Counted from the first letter of the stretch, positions 44,194 to 54,679 are shown. The stretch is DNA of 64,000 nt from Runella limosa DSM 17973 (GCF_000482465.1 NZ_KI519420.1:462197-526196); one strand, 5' to 3'. Notes: generated by a model not told the origin, from the letters alone. Translations and numbers: made by a program.

Positions 44194-45837
44194 ATGAAAT
44201 CATACATAAAAATTTTCGCATTCTCAGCCTTACTGACAGGAATCACAACGTCTTGCAGTGAAGATGAACTACGGGTAGTGGATACCGTACAGCAGCTCGA
44301 CGCAGTAGAATCGGTCAACGATCCGTTCTTGTTGGCGTCGGTCATTAAGCAAACGTCGCTTTTCTACCAAAACATGGGCTTTGACAACCGCCGCCTTCCT
44401 AGTGCGGTGCAACACATGCAAAGCAACTACCAGAGCGGCGACAACTTCTATTCAGGATTTAAGTCGCCGATTGACGACATGTATTCGGCCATGAATATCC
44501 TTAAATTGATTGACGGTTCGATTGGTTTGGCCGATAAACGGGCGTCAAAAGTGCACAAGGGTATTTTTATCACGTTTCGGGTGATGTTGTTTTCGTACAT
44601 GACCGATTTTTATGGCGATGTGTATTATACCCAAGCCTTGAAAGCACGCGAAGGGATTTTATATCCCAAATACGACAAACAGTCGGATACCTACACAGGA
44701 TTGTTGAAAGAGTTGGACGATGCCACAGCGCTAATGAACTCAGGCACCGAACCCATCGACAAAAGCTACGACTTGATGTTTGGCGGGGATAAAACCAAGT
44801 GGCTCAAATTCGCTAACTCGCTCAAATTGCGCTTAATTATGCGTGCTTCGGGCAAATTGACGGACGCTGGTGCCCGAATGACCGCCGTGCTGGCCTCTCC
44901 AATTTTTACGGATGCTACCGAAAATGCCTCCATTGCGTACGTAGGAACAACGGCAGATAACTCGTGGAAAGGTGGTACAATCAACTGGGGTACGGTCGAT
45001 GAATTTAACAAACGCCGTCCTTGTAAAACATTGGTTGACAAGCTGGTAGAATTAAAAGATCCGCGTTTGAATGTATGGGTAGCTCCCGTAGAAACTCCTT
45101 GGACGACCGATAAATCGAAAGATGGACAAACGGTTTCAACAACCGATGCCAACGGCTTTACTTATACTTCCAAGTGGGAGTATTTGGATGTGAACAACAA
45201 AGACATGGCCGCGCAAGTATCCAACATCACCGATACCGACAAGCTATACGTAGGATTTATTGCGGGGATGTTGAGCGACTGGAAAAACGGAAACGGGCAC
45301 TACAATACCGCCGCAGGCGGGGTTGTGGGTAACTTTAAAGTTTCGCAGTATTCGCAGTTGTTCCGCCAAAACAAGCATAATTTGCTCAAAGCCCAACTGA
45401 TGAACAGCGACGAAGTGCAGTTCATTTTGGCCGAAGCAGCTGCCAAAGGTTTGATTTCGGGAAGTGCTGATACGTATTACCGCAAGGGCATCACCAACTC
45501 ACTCTTGCGTTGGGGCGTAAAACAAGCCGATGTGGATAAATACGTGGCACAAACCACTGTTGCTTTGCCCGCTGATAAAGCTGGGCAGTTGGCCAAAATT
45601 GCGGAACAAAAATGGTTGGCTTTATTTACCGTTTCGACCGAAGCGTACTTGGATTTGCGCCGCACGGGCTTGCCAAATATCTTCAGTAATGGTCGCTTGA
45701 CGGGTTATACATTCCCCGTTCGGTACCGCTACCCAGGCAATGAATTGGGGCAAAACCGCACGGCTTACGACTTGGGAGTAAGCACGTTATCTCCCGCAAC
45801 AGATAACGAGTTTTCAAAAATGTGGTTATTGCAATAA
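44194..45837 (+). CDS. SusD/RagB-like nutrient-binding lipoprotein 1
   Basis: 547 residues with a lipoprotein signal (TTSC near residue 21). Helical TPR-like body of the SusD-like_2 type: MTDFYGDVYYTQALKA, MFGGDKTKWLKFANSLKLRL, DPRLNVWVAPV, VQFILAEAAAKG and AEQKWLALFTVSTEAYLDLRRTGLP (key part YLDLRRTG). It caps the SusC barrel on the cell surface and binds substrate. 29 nt after susC 1; the substrate cannot be read from sequence. Confidence 0.93.
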   Translation: MKSYIKIFAFSALLTGITTSCSEDELRVVDTVQQLDAVESVNDPFLLASVIKQTSLFYQNMGFDNRRLPSAVQHMQSNYQSGDNFYSGFKSPIDDMYSAMNILKLIDGSIGLADKRASKVHKGIFITFRVMLFSYMTDFYGDVYYTQALKAREGILYPKYDKQSDTYTGLLKELDDATALMNSGTEPIDKSYDLMFGGDKTKWLKFANSLKLRLIMRASGKLTDAGARMTAVLASPIFTDATENASIAYVGTTADNSWKGGTINWGTVDEFNKRRPCKTLVDKLVELKDPRLNVWVAPVETPWTTDKSKDGQTVSTTDANGFTYTSKWEYLDVNNKDMAAQVSNITDTDKLYVGFIAGMLSDWKNGNGHYNTAAGGVVGNFKVSQYSQLFRQNKHNLLKAQLMNSDEVQFILAEAAAKGLISGSADTYYRKGITNSLLRWGVKQADVDKYVAQTTVALPADKAGQLAKIAEQKWLALFTVSTEAYLDLRRTGLPNIFSNGRLTGYTFPVRYRYPGNELGQNRTAYDLGVSTLSPATDNEFSKMWLLQ

Positions 45838-45847
45838 ATTAATTTAT

Positions 45848-45890
45848 GTAGGTGAGGTAGATTTTTTATTCCTCACCTACCTATTTTTTA
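45848..45890 (+). terminator. Terminator of susCD operon 1
   Basis: GTAGGTGAGG (45848-45857) / CCTCACCTAC (45871-45880) with an AT-rich loop and a following T run. Confidence 0.8.
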
Positions 45891-45904
45891 TGTGTGGTTA
45901 AGTT

Positions 45905-45935
45905 ATTGATAATTAGCTTGTTAAAATATTTTTTG
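45905..45935 (+). promoter_or_regulatory. Candidate promoter of susCD operon 2
   Basis: TTG (45905-45907), 19 nt, then TATTTTTTG (45927-45935), which is TAnnTTTG with one extra T. It would give a leader of about 110 nt that includes the whole inverted repeat before the ATG. Confidence 0.35.
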
Positions 45936-45992
45936 TCTATAAACGTTAATCGAACCTTTCCTTTTCTTTACCAAAAAATAATAAATCTGCAA

Positions 45993-46052
45993 TAGTCTGA
46001 ATATTTGGTTAGTACGTACCATTGGTACTAACTAATTAAACTTAGCAGACTA
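45993..46052 (+). promoter_or_regulatory. Nested inverted-repeat leader of susC 2
   Basis: TAGTCTG (45993-45999) pairs with CAGACTA (46046-46052), and inside it GTTAGTAC (46008-46015) with GTACTAAC (46025-46032), both perfect. It ends one base before the ATG at 46054. Confidence 0.6.
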
Positions 46053-46053
46053 T

Positions 46054-49000
46054 ATGAAACACTTTTTTCCTTTAGAGCGGGTAACGAGGATGTTGCTTGT
46101 AATAGGATTGGTATGGGGAGGCCTCTGTACTTCAGTGTACGCCCAACTTAGAACCATCACAGGTAAAGTAACGACTGGCGAAGACGGCTCTGCCATGCCT
46201 GGCGTGAACGTCGTACTAAAGGGTACCCAAAAAGGGACCAGCACAAACGCATCAGGTAATTACTCAATAGAGGTAAACGGGGCTAATCCAGTACTCGTTT
46301 TTTCGTTTGTTGGGTATGATCCAACGGAAGTTGCGGTAGGAAACCGTAACATGGTTGACGTAAAATTGAACCCAGGTGCCGAAACACTCGGGGAAGTGGT
46401 CGTAACGGCCTTGGGTATCAAACGCGAAAAACGTGCCCTTGGTTACTCGGTAGGCGAAGTGTCTGGTAAAGACATTGTAAACGTACCGCAAGAAAACGTG
46501 CTGAACGCCCTTTCGGGGCGCGTGGCTGGGGTGCAAATCAACCAGACCAGTGGCGTTGGTTCTTCGGTGAGTATTGTTATTCGTGGAGCCAAATCGTTGA
46601 GCAACGACAACCAGCCACTTTTTGTCGTGGACGGTGTACCTATGGCCAACAGTTTGAACAACCTTCGTTCGATGGGTGATCGTAACAACGTGGATTACGG
46701 TAACGCCATCTCTGACCTTAACCCCGACGATGTAGAAAGTGTATCAGTCTTGAAAGGGCCAAGTGCGGCCGCCTTGTACGGCTCACGCGCTGGTAATGGG
46801 GTGATTTTGATTACGACCAAATCAGGTAAAAAAGGAAAAGGATTGGGCGTGTCGTTCTCAACGAGCAACGTATTCGAGACCCCGTACCGCTTCTTGGATT
46901 TTCACTACAAGTATGGCAACGGAAACCGCAATGCGCGCTTAGACGAAACGTCGGCGTACTGGGCTGGCCCAGAGTTGGATAAAGGCATTTTGGCAGCGCA
47001 GTGGAATAGCCCATTGGATGCAAACGGTCAGAAAATTCCAACGGAGTTGAAGTCGTACAAAGACAACATGAAAAACTTCTTGGAAACAGGAATTACGACG
47101 ACCAACAACTTGTCGATTTCGGGTTCTACCGATAAGAGCACTTACCGCGTTTCGTACAACTACATGCAAAACAACGGCCCTATCCCTAACTCGGATTTGA
47201 AGCGCCATACGTTGTCGGCAGCTGGTACGTACGATATTAGCAACAAAGTTAAACTCAGTACCAACTTAAACTTTGTTCGTTCGTTCTCTAAAAACCGCCC
47301 ATCCACTGCCAACCGTGGAGCTAACCCATTGGAAGCTGTTTATTTGTGGCCACACGTGGACGTGAGAGATTTGAAAAATTACTGGGTACCTGGTAACGAG
47401 CAAATTCGCCAACTATCGCCTTCAGCAAACGGTGATAACCCTTATTTCTTGGCGTACGGAATCAACAACGGCTTCAACCGTGACCGTGTGTATGGAAACA
47501 TGAAGTTGGATTATAACATCACGCCAGAACTCTCGGCCTTTGCACGGATATCGTACGATATGTTTACGGAAGACCGTGAAACCAAAATTCCTTGGAGCTA
47601 TTCTCGCGTACGTAACGGAGGCTATTACATGCAGGGAATCGGCCGTAATGAAACAAACACAGACTTCTTGTTGACCTACAAAAAAGCCATCAAATCATTT
47701 GATTTGAGCGTATCAGGCGGAGGAAACTACATGGTGCAGAACTACAAAGAAGACTACATGGGTGGTAGCATTCTAACTGTGCCAGGCTTGTACCGTATCG
47801 GAAACATTCCGTTGGCATCGCTTCAAGTTAGCAATGGTAGCAACAAAAAAGAAATTTATAGCTTGTACGGAATGGCGTCTTTGGGCTATAAAAATATGCT
47901 TTACTTAGACTTGACAGCCCGCAACGACTGGTCGAGTACACTTCCTGCCGAAAACCGTTCGTATTTCTACCCATCGGCGTCATTGAGCTGGTTGGCCAAT
48001 TATACCTTTAGCTTACCAAAATCAATTTCATTGTTGAAATTCAGAGCAGGTTGGGCACAAGTGGGTAACGACGCGGCACCATACCAATTGGTGCCAACGT
48101 TGGGTACAGGTACTTGGGGAAGTTTGATTACGACCAACGTACCGGGTACGTTGTTGAACGCCCAATTGAAGCCTGAAATCGCTACCTCAACCGAATTTGG
48201 TTTGGATTTTGGTTTGTTTGAAAACCGCATTCGTTTTGAAGGAACGTACTATTATGTAGAAAATAAAAACCAGATTTTGAGCATTACGACCCCATCTTCT
48301 TCGGGTTTTGGTAGCAAGCTTATCAACGCAGGTTTGTTGGCAAGCAAAGGCTGGGAAATCAACCTCGGTGGTAGCCCAATCCGCGACAAGAATGGCTGGA
48401 ATTTGGATGTGAACGTAAACTTCACCCGCAACCGTACGCGTATTAAAGAGTTGACCGAAGGAATGGATTTCTACCAGCTTTGGGATGATAACAACGGTGG
48501 AGCATTTACCTACGTAGGCCAAGAAATTGGCGATATCTATAGCCGTGGCTATGCAACAGTGCAAGATGCGTCTTCGCCGTATTACCGTTGGCCTATTTTG
48601 GACAGAAATGGTAGCTGGATTCCTGTCAATGACCGTAATGCTCGGATGAAAGTAGGAAACTTTAACCCTAGCTTTATCATGGGTATGCAAACCACACTTT
48701 CGTACAAGCGCTTCTCATTGGCGGCTAGTTTTGACGCACGCATCGGTGGCAACTTCCAATCTTATACTTACCGCTACGGCGAGTCTGACTGGAAATCGCA
48801 ACGTCAAGTTAATAACCTAATTCCTGGGGGATTGTATTCGGAAGCTGAGCTAGTTGCACTTTTAAAGTCAAATCCTGATCAGTACATCATCCCTACAAAT
48901 GGAAACTTCCCTCGCGTAGGTGGCTACACCAAAGCCACAGGTGGTATGGGTGCCGATGGCGATGGTGCTTTTGTTCCAGGGGTAATTTTACAAGCTGATG

Positions 49001-49338
49001 GTACGTACAAGGAGCATTTGGGTGGTGCAGGTACTAACATTTTCCCTATTTCAAACACCTATCCTTGGAGCTACAACCAACAAATTACGTTCGACGCGTC
49101 TTTCTTGAAAATGAGAGAGCTTTCGTTGAGTTACAATATCCCTAACATTGGCGGGTTCCGTAATGCTAGCATCTCAATTTTCACACGTAACCTCATGCTT
49201 TGGAACGCTGCAAAAATCGGAATCGACCCTGAAAGAGCATTCCAAGCAGATGGCGGTCGTTTCAGACAAGGGATTGAGTTGCAAAACGTAATGCCTTGGA
49301 CCATGCCAATCGGGTTTAAGTTAAACTTCAATTTGTAA
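46054..49338 (+). CDS. SusC/RagA-family TonB-linked outer-membrane transporter 2
   Basis: 1094 residues. The signal peptide ends near VYAQ, followed by the regulatory-like domain (AMPGVNVVLKGTQKGT), EVVVTALGIKREKRALGYSV and a plug with VSIVIRGAKSLSNDNQPLFV, shortened to IRGAKSLSNDNQP, and LKGPSAAALYGSRAGNGVIL. The barrel ends GFKLNFNL. It is closely similar to SusC 3 over the whole length (ARNDWSSTLPAENRSYFYPS in both with minor changes), so the two operons are a duplication. It works with the lipoprotein 24 nt downstream. Confidence 0.95.
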   Translation: MKHFFPLERVTRMLLVIGLVWGGLCTSVYAQLRTITGKVTTGEDGSAMPGVNVVLKGTQKGTSTNASGNYSIEVNGANPVLVFSFVGYDPTEVAVGNRNMVDVKLNPGAETLGEVVVTALGIKREKRALGYSVGEVSGKDIVNVPQENVLNALSGRVAGVQINQTSGVGSSVSIVIRGAKSLSNDNQPLFVVDGVPMANSLNNLRSMGDRNNVDYGNAISDLNPDDVESVSVLKGPSAAALYGSRAGNGVILITTKSGKKGKGLGVSFSTSNVFETPYRFLDFHYKYGNGNRNARLDETSAYWAGPELDKGILAAQWNSPLDANGQKIPTELKSYKDNMKNFLETGITTTNNLSISGSTDKSTYRVSYNYMQNNGPIPNSDLKRHTLSAAGTYDISNKVKLSTNLNFVRSFSKNRPSTANRGANPLEAVYLWPHVDVRDLKNYWVPGNEQIRQLSPSANGDNPYFLAYGINNGFNRDRVYGNMKLDYNITPELSAFARISYDMFTEDRETKIPWSYSRVRNGGYYMQGIGRNETNTDFLLTYKKAIKSFDLSVSGGGNYMVQNYKEDYMGGSILTVPGLYRIGNIPLASLQVSNGSNKKEIYSLYGMASLGYKNMLYLDLTARNDWSSTLPAENRSYFYPSASLSWLANYTFSLPKSISLLKFRAGWAQVGNDAAPYQLVPTLGTGTWGSLITTNVPGTLLNAQLKPEIATSTEFGLDFGLFENRIRFEGTYYYVENKNQILSITTPSSSGFGSKLINAGLLASKGWEINLGGSPIRDKNGWNLDVNVNFTRNRTRIKELTEGMDFYQLWDDNNGGAFTYVGQEIGDIYSRGYATVQDASSPYYRWPILDRNGSWIPVNDRNARMKVGNFNPSFIMGMQTTLSYKRFSLAASFDARIGGNFQSYTYRYGESDWKSQRQVNNLIPGGLYSEAELVALLKSNPDQYIIPTNGNFPRVGGYTKATGGMGADGDGAFVPGVILQADGTYKEHLGGAGTNIFPISNTYPWSYNQQITFDASFLKMRELSLSYNIPNIGGFRNASISIFTRNLMLWNAAKIGIDPERAFQADGGRFRQGIELQNVMPWTMPIGFKLNFNL

Positions 49339-49361
49339 TCAACTAACATTCATAGCGTACG

Positions 49362-51056
49362 ATGAAAATGTTAAAAATCTTATCAAAATCGGCGTTGGCC
49401 TTGGCAATTGTGGTTGCCTCGTCATGTAGCGACCGTTTGTCGGAAACAAACGTAAACCCAAACGGGATTGACCCAGCTACTGCCAACCCCAACCTAATGA
49501 TGCCAGAGGTGATGAACTCGGCAGCTAGGGCGTATTTGGAACTTGGCTACGGCGACGTAGCAGGGGTAGCCCAACACATCCAACACGACGGCTGGTTTAG
49601 CGGCGTCAATCACTATGATTGGGGCCCGCAAGACTGGAGCGGCTGGTACAACATGCTCCGTAACAACGAGTTTATGTACAAGCGCTCGGTGGCGCTCAAC
49701 TACAAGTTCCACCAGGGCGTAGCGCTCACAATGCGCTCGTTTATCTTCGGAGTTATCACGGATTTGTGGGGAGATGCTCCCTACACGTCGGCGGTGAAAG
49801 GCGACCAATCTAACGAATTGTTGAAGCCTGCTTTCGATAGCCAAGAAGTAATTTACAAAGGAATTATCGCTGATTTGAAGGCGGCTTCTGAGCTTTTTGG
49901 AACAAAAGATGCGACGGGTTACACGACGGGTTATGACTTGTTTTACGCAGGAAACCCTACATCGTGGCAGAAATTTGCCAATACGTTGTTGTTGCGTTAT
50001 TACATGCGCGTTTCTGACAAAATGCCTGCTGAAGCCAAAGCGGGAATCGAAGCAATCTATAGCTCAGGTGTTTATATCAAAACACAAGCTGAAGATGCAA
50101 CCATGGCTTACATTGGCGCTACTGCTGGAAATGCTTGGCCTGGTGCGGTAGCTTTTGACCAAGAGCAATCAAACTTTAGAAGAAAGAAACCTGCGCAGGC
50201 ATTTGTAAATGCGCTTGTTTCAACGGGTGACCCTCGTTTGAAAGTATGGCTTGCACCAGTTCACGTTCGTTGGGTGGCTGACGAAACCCTCACAACCGAC
50301 GTAGATAAGTTTATCCGTAAAGACGGGGTAATTCAACAAAATGTAAGCTATTTGACTGACTTGGTGCTACTTGCAGAAGTGAAAAAAGGCACAAAATATA
50401 CGCGTCATTACAATCCAAAATTGTACAAAGGCACTTTGGATACGGGTGAGTATGTGGGTGTACCTGCGGGACTTATCCAGCCTGATACGTACAACAACAA
50501 CCCAACGCCTGGCCAAACCGTACAGAACCAACACGTGTCTCAGCTTGCAGAGGTATATCGTGGAAGCAGCGGTGGCTTGTTGAAAGCGCGTTTGGCATCA
50601 TCGGCAGAAGCGTCGTTTATTTTGGCAGAAGCAGCGTTGAAAGGCTGGTCGGTAGGAACTGCTCAAGCGAATTACAATGCGGGTGTCAAAAATTCTCTTG
50701 AAACTTGGGGAGTAGGTTCGCAGTATGATGCGTTTATAGCTAAACCGGGTGTTGCATTTAACAATACTTTGGCGCAAGTGATGGAGCAAAAGTGGCTTGC
50801 CAACTGGACAATGGCAACCGAAGCGTGGTTTGATTACCGCCGTACGGGACTGCCAGCGTTGAAAGCAGGGCCTGCTTCTGCCGAACCTGTTGTGGCGGTG
50901 CGTTTCAATTACGGAGACAATGAAGTAAATTTCAACCGTACCAATGCTGACGCCGCTATCAATAAATTAGAGGTAACAAAACATTCTGGTTTAAGAGGAA
51001 AAAACAGCCAATGGTCGAAACCTTGGGTACTCCAAGGGACGAATAAGCCTTGGTAA
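49362..51056 (+). CDS. SusD-like_2 nutrient-binding lipoprotein 2
   Basis: 564 residues with a lipobox near ASSC (residue ~22). Typical stretches: NPNGIDPATANPNLMMPEV, GDVAGVAQHIQHDGW, FGVITDLWGDAPYTSA, SFILAEAALKGW and EAWFDYRRTGLPAL. It ends QWSKPWVLQGTNKPW, the same ending as SusD 3 (PWSKPWVAQGTSKPW). Surface partner of SusC 2. Substrate unknown. A terminator follows. Confidence 0.93.
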   Translation: MKMLKILSKSALALAIVVASSCSDRLSETNVNPNGIDPATANPNLMMPEVMNSAARAYLELGYGDVAGVAQHIQHDGWFSGVNHYDWGPQDWSGWYNMLRNNEFMYKRSVALNYKFHQGVALTMRSFIFGVITDLWGDAPYTSAVKGDQSNELLKPAFDSQEVIYKGIIADLKAASELFGTKDATGYTTGYDLFYAGNPTSWQKFANTLLLRYYMRVSDKMPAEAKAGIEAIYSSGVYIKTQAEDATMAYIGATAGNAWPGAVAFDQEQSNFRRKKPAQAFVNALVSTGDPRLKVWLAPVHVRWVADETLTTDVDKFIRKDGVIQQNVSYLTDLVLLAEVKKGTKYTRHYNPKLYKGTLDTGEYVGVPAGLIQPDTYNNNPTPGQTVQNQHVSQLAEVYRGSSGGLLKARLASSAEASFILAEAALKGWSVGTAQANYNAGVKNSLETWGVGSQYDAFIAKPGVAFNNTLAQVMEQKWLANWTMATEAWFDYRRTGLPALKAGPASAEPVVAVRFNYGDNEVNFNRTNADAAINKLEVTKHSGLRGKNSQWSKPWVLQGTNKPW

Positions 51057-51074
51057 TTTTTTGGGTTAGTTGAA

Positions 51075-51110
51075 CAAAAAAAGGGCAGAACTTTTCTGCC
51101 CTTTTTTTTA
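51075..51110 (+). terminator. Terminator of susCD operon 2
   Basis: AAAAAAAGGGCAGAA (51076-51090) / TTCTGCCCTTTTTTT (51094-51108), a 3-nt loop. Confidence 0.92.
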
Positions 51111-51150
51111 TCTAAATGTTTCCAAAATGGCTTTTATGTTACTTTATCTC

Positions 51151-51235
51151 AATTGGTTGTAAAAAAAAGTAGTTTAGGATAGCCCTTTTTAATTTGGCAT
51201 ACGTAAAAGGGAATAATACAACTACTTAACCAATT
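51151..51235 (+). promoter_or_regulatory. Nested inverted-repeat leader of susC 3
   Basis: AATTGGTT (51151-51158) pairs with AACCAATT (51228-51235), AAGTAGTT (51167-51174) with AACTACTT (51220-51227), and CCCTTTT (51183-51189) with AAAAGGG (51205-51211). It ends 6 nt before the ATG at 51242. Confidence 0.6.
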
Positions 51236-51241
51236 AATGAC

Positions 51242-54200
51242 ATGATTGAAAACTCTACACCTTCTCAAATGCTGAGGTATTTGGGGATGATGATGTTGGT
51301 AGTAGGGCTATGTATTTCCCAAGCCATAGCTCAAACTCGAACCGTCACTGGAAAAATTACTTCCAAAGAAGACGGTGCTCCCATGCCAGGAGTCAATGTA
51401 ATTCTGAAAGGAACCCAGAAAGGTTCGACCAGTAATGCTACTGGAACGTACAGCATCGAAGTCAGCGGCGCTAATCCAACGCTGGTATATTCGTTTGTCG
51501 GTTATGACGCCTTAGAAGTAGTCGTCGGCAACCGAAATGTGGTGGACATTGTACTTACGCCAGGGATTGAAAACCTGAAAGAAGTGGTCGTGACCGCCTT
51601 GGGTATCAAGCGTGAAGAGAAATCATTGGGATATTCGGTGGGTAAAATCGACAGCAAAGACCTGAACCGCGTGGCCCAAGAAAACGTCCTAAACGCCATG
51701 GCGGGAAAAGTAGCTGGGGTTACCATTAGTTCAACGGGCGGTACGGGGTCATCGGTGAGTATGGTGATTCGGGGAGCTACTTCGTTGAGTAGCGACAATC
51801 AACCTTTGTTTGTGGTGGATGGGGTTCCGTTGGCCAACACCCTCAACAACATTAGCCAAGTCGGGAACGATAACCGTGCCGATTTTGGTAACTCTATTTC
51901 GAGCCTTAACCCCGACGATATCGAAAGTGTGTCGATTTTGAAAGGGCCAAGTGCAGCGGCGCTGTATGGTTCGCGGGCGGGGAACGGCGTGGTGCTTATA
52001 ACCACAAAAAGCGGCTCTAAAGCCAAAAAAATGACCGTTTCGATTACTTCTAACACGGTTTTTGACAAACCATTTAAGTATTTGAAATGGCAAACTCAGT
52101 TTGGAACGGGGCAGTTTTCGGCCATTCCACCCGCCATTAGTGGTACACCTTTGAGTAATCCATTTGGGGGGTTGATTCAAGAAAATATCGCAGCTACCTA
52201 CGGCGCAGCTTTGGACAAAGGCTACGAAGAAGTACAATGGAACAGCCCCATTGGTGCCGATGGAAAGCCCATGAAAATGCCGCTTGTGTCGCACCCAAAT
52301 AACGTTAAAAACTTTGTGCAAACAGGCGTAACGACCACCAACGGCGTCTCGATTGCCAACAGCACAGACTTGTTCAACTACCGTTTGTCGTATTCAAACA
52401 TGCAGCACAAGGGCATTGTTCCCAACTCTGATTTGTTTAGAAATACCATCAACTTAAATACGTCGGTCAAAGTAAGTGACAAACTGCGGGTAAGTACCAA
52501 TTTAGACCTGAGCCGCTCAAATTCAAATAACCGACCTGCTACCAACCGAGGGGCTAACCCGCTTCAGTGGGCGTATGCCGTGTCTCCCCATACCGACATT
52601 CGTGATTTGGAAAACTACTGGTTGCCAGGTCAGGAAGGGTTGCAGCAACGCTCGCAGTTTAAGGGCATTTGGAATAACCCTTACTTCTTAGCGTATGAAG
52701 TAAACAACAGCTTTGTACGTGACCGTGCGTTTGGTAACATCAAAGCAGAATGGCAGATTACGCCCGAAATCAGTTTGATGGGGCGCTATGCCATTGACAC
52801 GTATAACGAAAAACGTGAAATGAAGGTGGGCAATAGCTACACCAACGACCCGCGTGGCGCGTACGGGATCATCAACATCGCCAATTTTGAAAGCAACGCC
52901 GATTTCTTAGCGACCTATAAGAAAGATGTCAAAGACTTCAGCTTTGCGTTTTCGGTGGGAGGAAATGCCCGTTACCAAAAAGGCTCGAACGTAACCAATG
53001 CCACCAAAAGCGGTACAGGTTTGATTGTACCAGGCGTTTATACCATCCAAAACATTGCCCCTGCTAACCTCGACTACAATAGTTCGTGGTTCCAAAGAGC
53101 CATTTATAGTGGTTACGGATTGGCAAACATTGGTTACAAAGACATGGTGTTTTTGGACGTAACTGCCCGCAACGACTGGTCGAGTACGCTTCCAGCGGCC
53201 AACCGCTCATATTTCTATCCATCGGCTTCGTTGAGCTTGTTGGTGAACGAAATGCTCCCGTTGACCAACCAAATCAGTATGTTGAAACTTCGTACAGGAT
53301 TTGCTCAGGTGGGTAACGACGCCAACCCGTACCAATTGCTCGGAACGCTCGGCAATGCTGGTACGTGGGACGGAGTACCTCGCCTCAGTACACCAGGTAC
53401 ACTCCTTATTTCTGACCTCAAACCCGAAATCGTAACCTCGTACGAAAGTGGGATTGACCTTAATTTGTTCAAAAACCGTTTGCGCTTCTCTGGTACGTAC
53501 TACATGGTCGAAAACCGCAACCAGATTCTAAGTACCAAACTTCCGCCGTCGTCGGGTTATACCCTTAAAAACATCAATGCAGGATTGTTGGTAAGCAAAG
53601 GCTTTGAATTTGTGTTGGGTGGAACGCCAATCGACCGTAACAATTGGCGCTGGGATATTAATGCCAACTGGACGCGCAACCGCACAACCATCAAGCAGCT
53701 TTCGGATGACTTGCCTTACTATACGCTTTGGACAGACGCCAAAGGAGGCGCTTGGACGTACGTAGGTGAGCAGATTGGAGATATTTATGACGCGAAAGTC
53801 GTGACGGTTGAAAACAAAGAATCGCCGTATTATGGGTATCCTATTTTGGATCAAACGGGCAAGTGGCAGTCGATTGATGCCATCAATACGAAAAACAAAA
53901 TCGGGAACTTCAACCCTAAATTTATCATGGGTTTGCAGACCTCGATTTCGTACAAAGGCTTTAGCTTGAGTATGTCTTTCGACTGGCGTAATGGTGGCGA
54001 CTTTGTGTCGCAGACCTATCGCTTTGGGGAAGAAAACGGACAGTCGCAGTTGTTTTTGGATAAATTATTCAACCCTAACGGCTTGACAGGCAAAGCCCTC
54101 CGCGATTATTTGGTGGCAAATCAAGACAAAATGGTGCTTATCAACGGCAACAACTTCCCGTTGGTAGGTGGACCAACGCCAGATTATGGTGGGTATCCGT

Positions 54201-54655
54201 TTAAGTATGGCCCTTACACACTTCCTCATGGAGGTGTATTTGTTCCTGGAGTAGTAGCAACGGGCTACGATGCCAACGGAAATCCAACAGGTTTCAAAGA
54301 AAACTTGGGAGAAACAGGGACGTTGATTTTACCATTTGCAGGAAGTACCGCTTGGTCGTTTACCAGAGCGTTTTTGTACGATGCCTCTTTCCTCAAGATG
54401 CGTGAAATTACGCTTGGGTACGATTTGCCACAGAGTTGGTTGAAAAAAGTGGGTGTACAAAGCGCCAATTTCTCGGTGTATAGCCGTAACATCATTCTTT
54501 GGACAGCCGCAAAAATCAACATCGACCCAGAAATGGCATTCCAGCAAGAAGCCAGCGTGCAAGGTGGCGGAAGCCAGTTTAAACAGGGTATCGAACGCTA
54601 CAACGTCAACCCTTGGGTTATTCCAGTCGGTTTTAAATTGGGTCTCACATTCTAA
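51242..54655 (+). CDS. SusC/RagA-family TonB-linked outer-membrane transporter 3
   Basis: 1137 residues. The signal peptide ends AIAQ (residue ~30), followed by the regulatory-like domain (APMPGVNVILKGTQKGS), EVVVTALGIKREEKSLGYSV, a plug with MVIRGATSLSSDNQPLFVVD and LKGPSAAALYGSRAGNGVVL, and a barrel ending GFKLGLTF. Paralog of SusC 2, a little longer in the barrel loops (for example around residues 290-320 and 930-1000), where ligand contacts usually lie. 24 nt before its SusD. Confidence 0.95.
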   Translation: MIENSTPSQMLRYLGMMMLVVGLCISQAIAQTRTVTGKITSKEDGAPMPGVNVILKGTQKGSTSNATGTYSIEVSGANPTLVYSFVGYDALEVVVGNRNVVDIVLTPGIENLKEVVVTALGIKREEKSLGYSVGKIDSKDLNRVAQENVLNAMAGKVAGVTISSTGGTGSSVSMVIRGATSLSSDNQPLFVVDGVPLANTLNNISQVGNDNRADFGNSISSLNPDDIESVSILKGPSAAALYGSRAGNGVVLITTKSGSKAKKMTVSITSNTVFDKPFKYLKWQTQFGTGQFSAIPPAISGTPLSNPFGGLIQENIAATYGAALDKGYEEVQWNSPIGADGKPMKMPLVSHPNNVKNFVQTGVTTTNGVSIANSTDLFNYRLSYSNMQHKGIVPNSDLFRNTINLNTSVKVSDKLRVSTNLDLSRSNSNNRPATNRGANPLQWAYAVSPHTDIRDLENYWLPGQEGLQQRSQFKGIWNNPYFLAYEVNNSFVRDRAFGNIKAEWQITPEISLMGRYAIDTYNEKREMKVGNSYTNDPRGAYGIINIANFESNADFLATYKKDVKDFSFAFSVGGNARYQKGSNVTNATKSGTGLIVPGVYTIQNIAPANLDYNSSWFQRAIYSGYGLANIGYKDMVFLDVTARNDWSSTLPAANRSYFYPSASLSLLVNEMLPLTNQISMLKLRTGFAQVGNDANPYQLLGTLGNAGTWDGVPRLSTPGTLLISDLKPEIVTSYESGIDLNLFKNRLRFSGTYYMVENRNQILSTKLPPSSGYTLKNINAGLLVSKGFEFVLGGTPIDRNNWRWDINANWTRNRTTIKQLSDDLPYYTLWTDAKGGAWTYVGEQIGDIYDAKVVTVENKESPYYGYPILDQTGKWQSIDAINTKNKIGNFNPKFIMGLQTSISYKGFSLSMSFDWRNGGDFVSQTYRFGEENGQSQLFLDKLFNPNGLTGKALRDYLVANQDKMVLINGNNFPLVGGPTPDYGGYPFKYGPYTLPHGGVFVPGVVATGYDANGNPTGFKENLGETGTLILPFAGSTAWSFTRAFLYDASFLKMREITLGYDLPQSWLKKVGVQSANFSVYSRNIILWTAAKINIDPEMAFQQEASVQGGGSQFKQGIERYNVNPWVIPVGFKLGLTF

Positions 54656-54679
54656 GAAAACATAAACAACATTAAGGCA

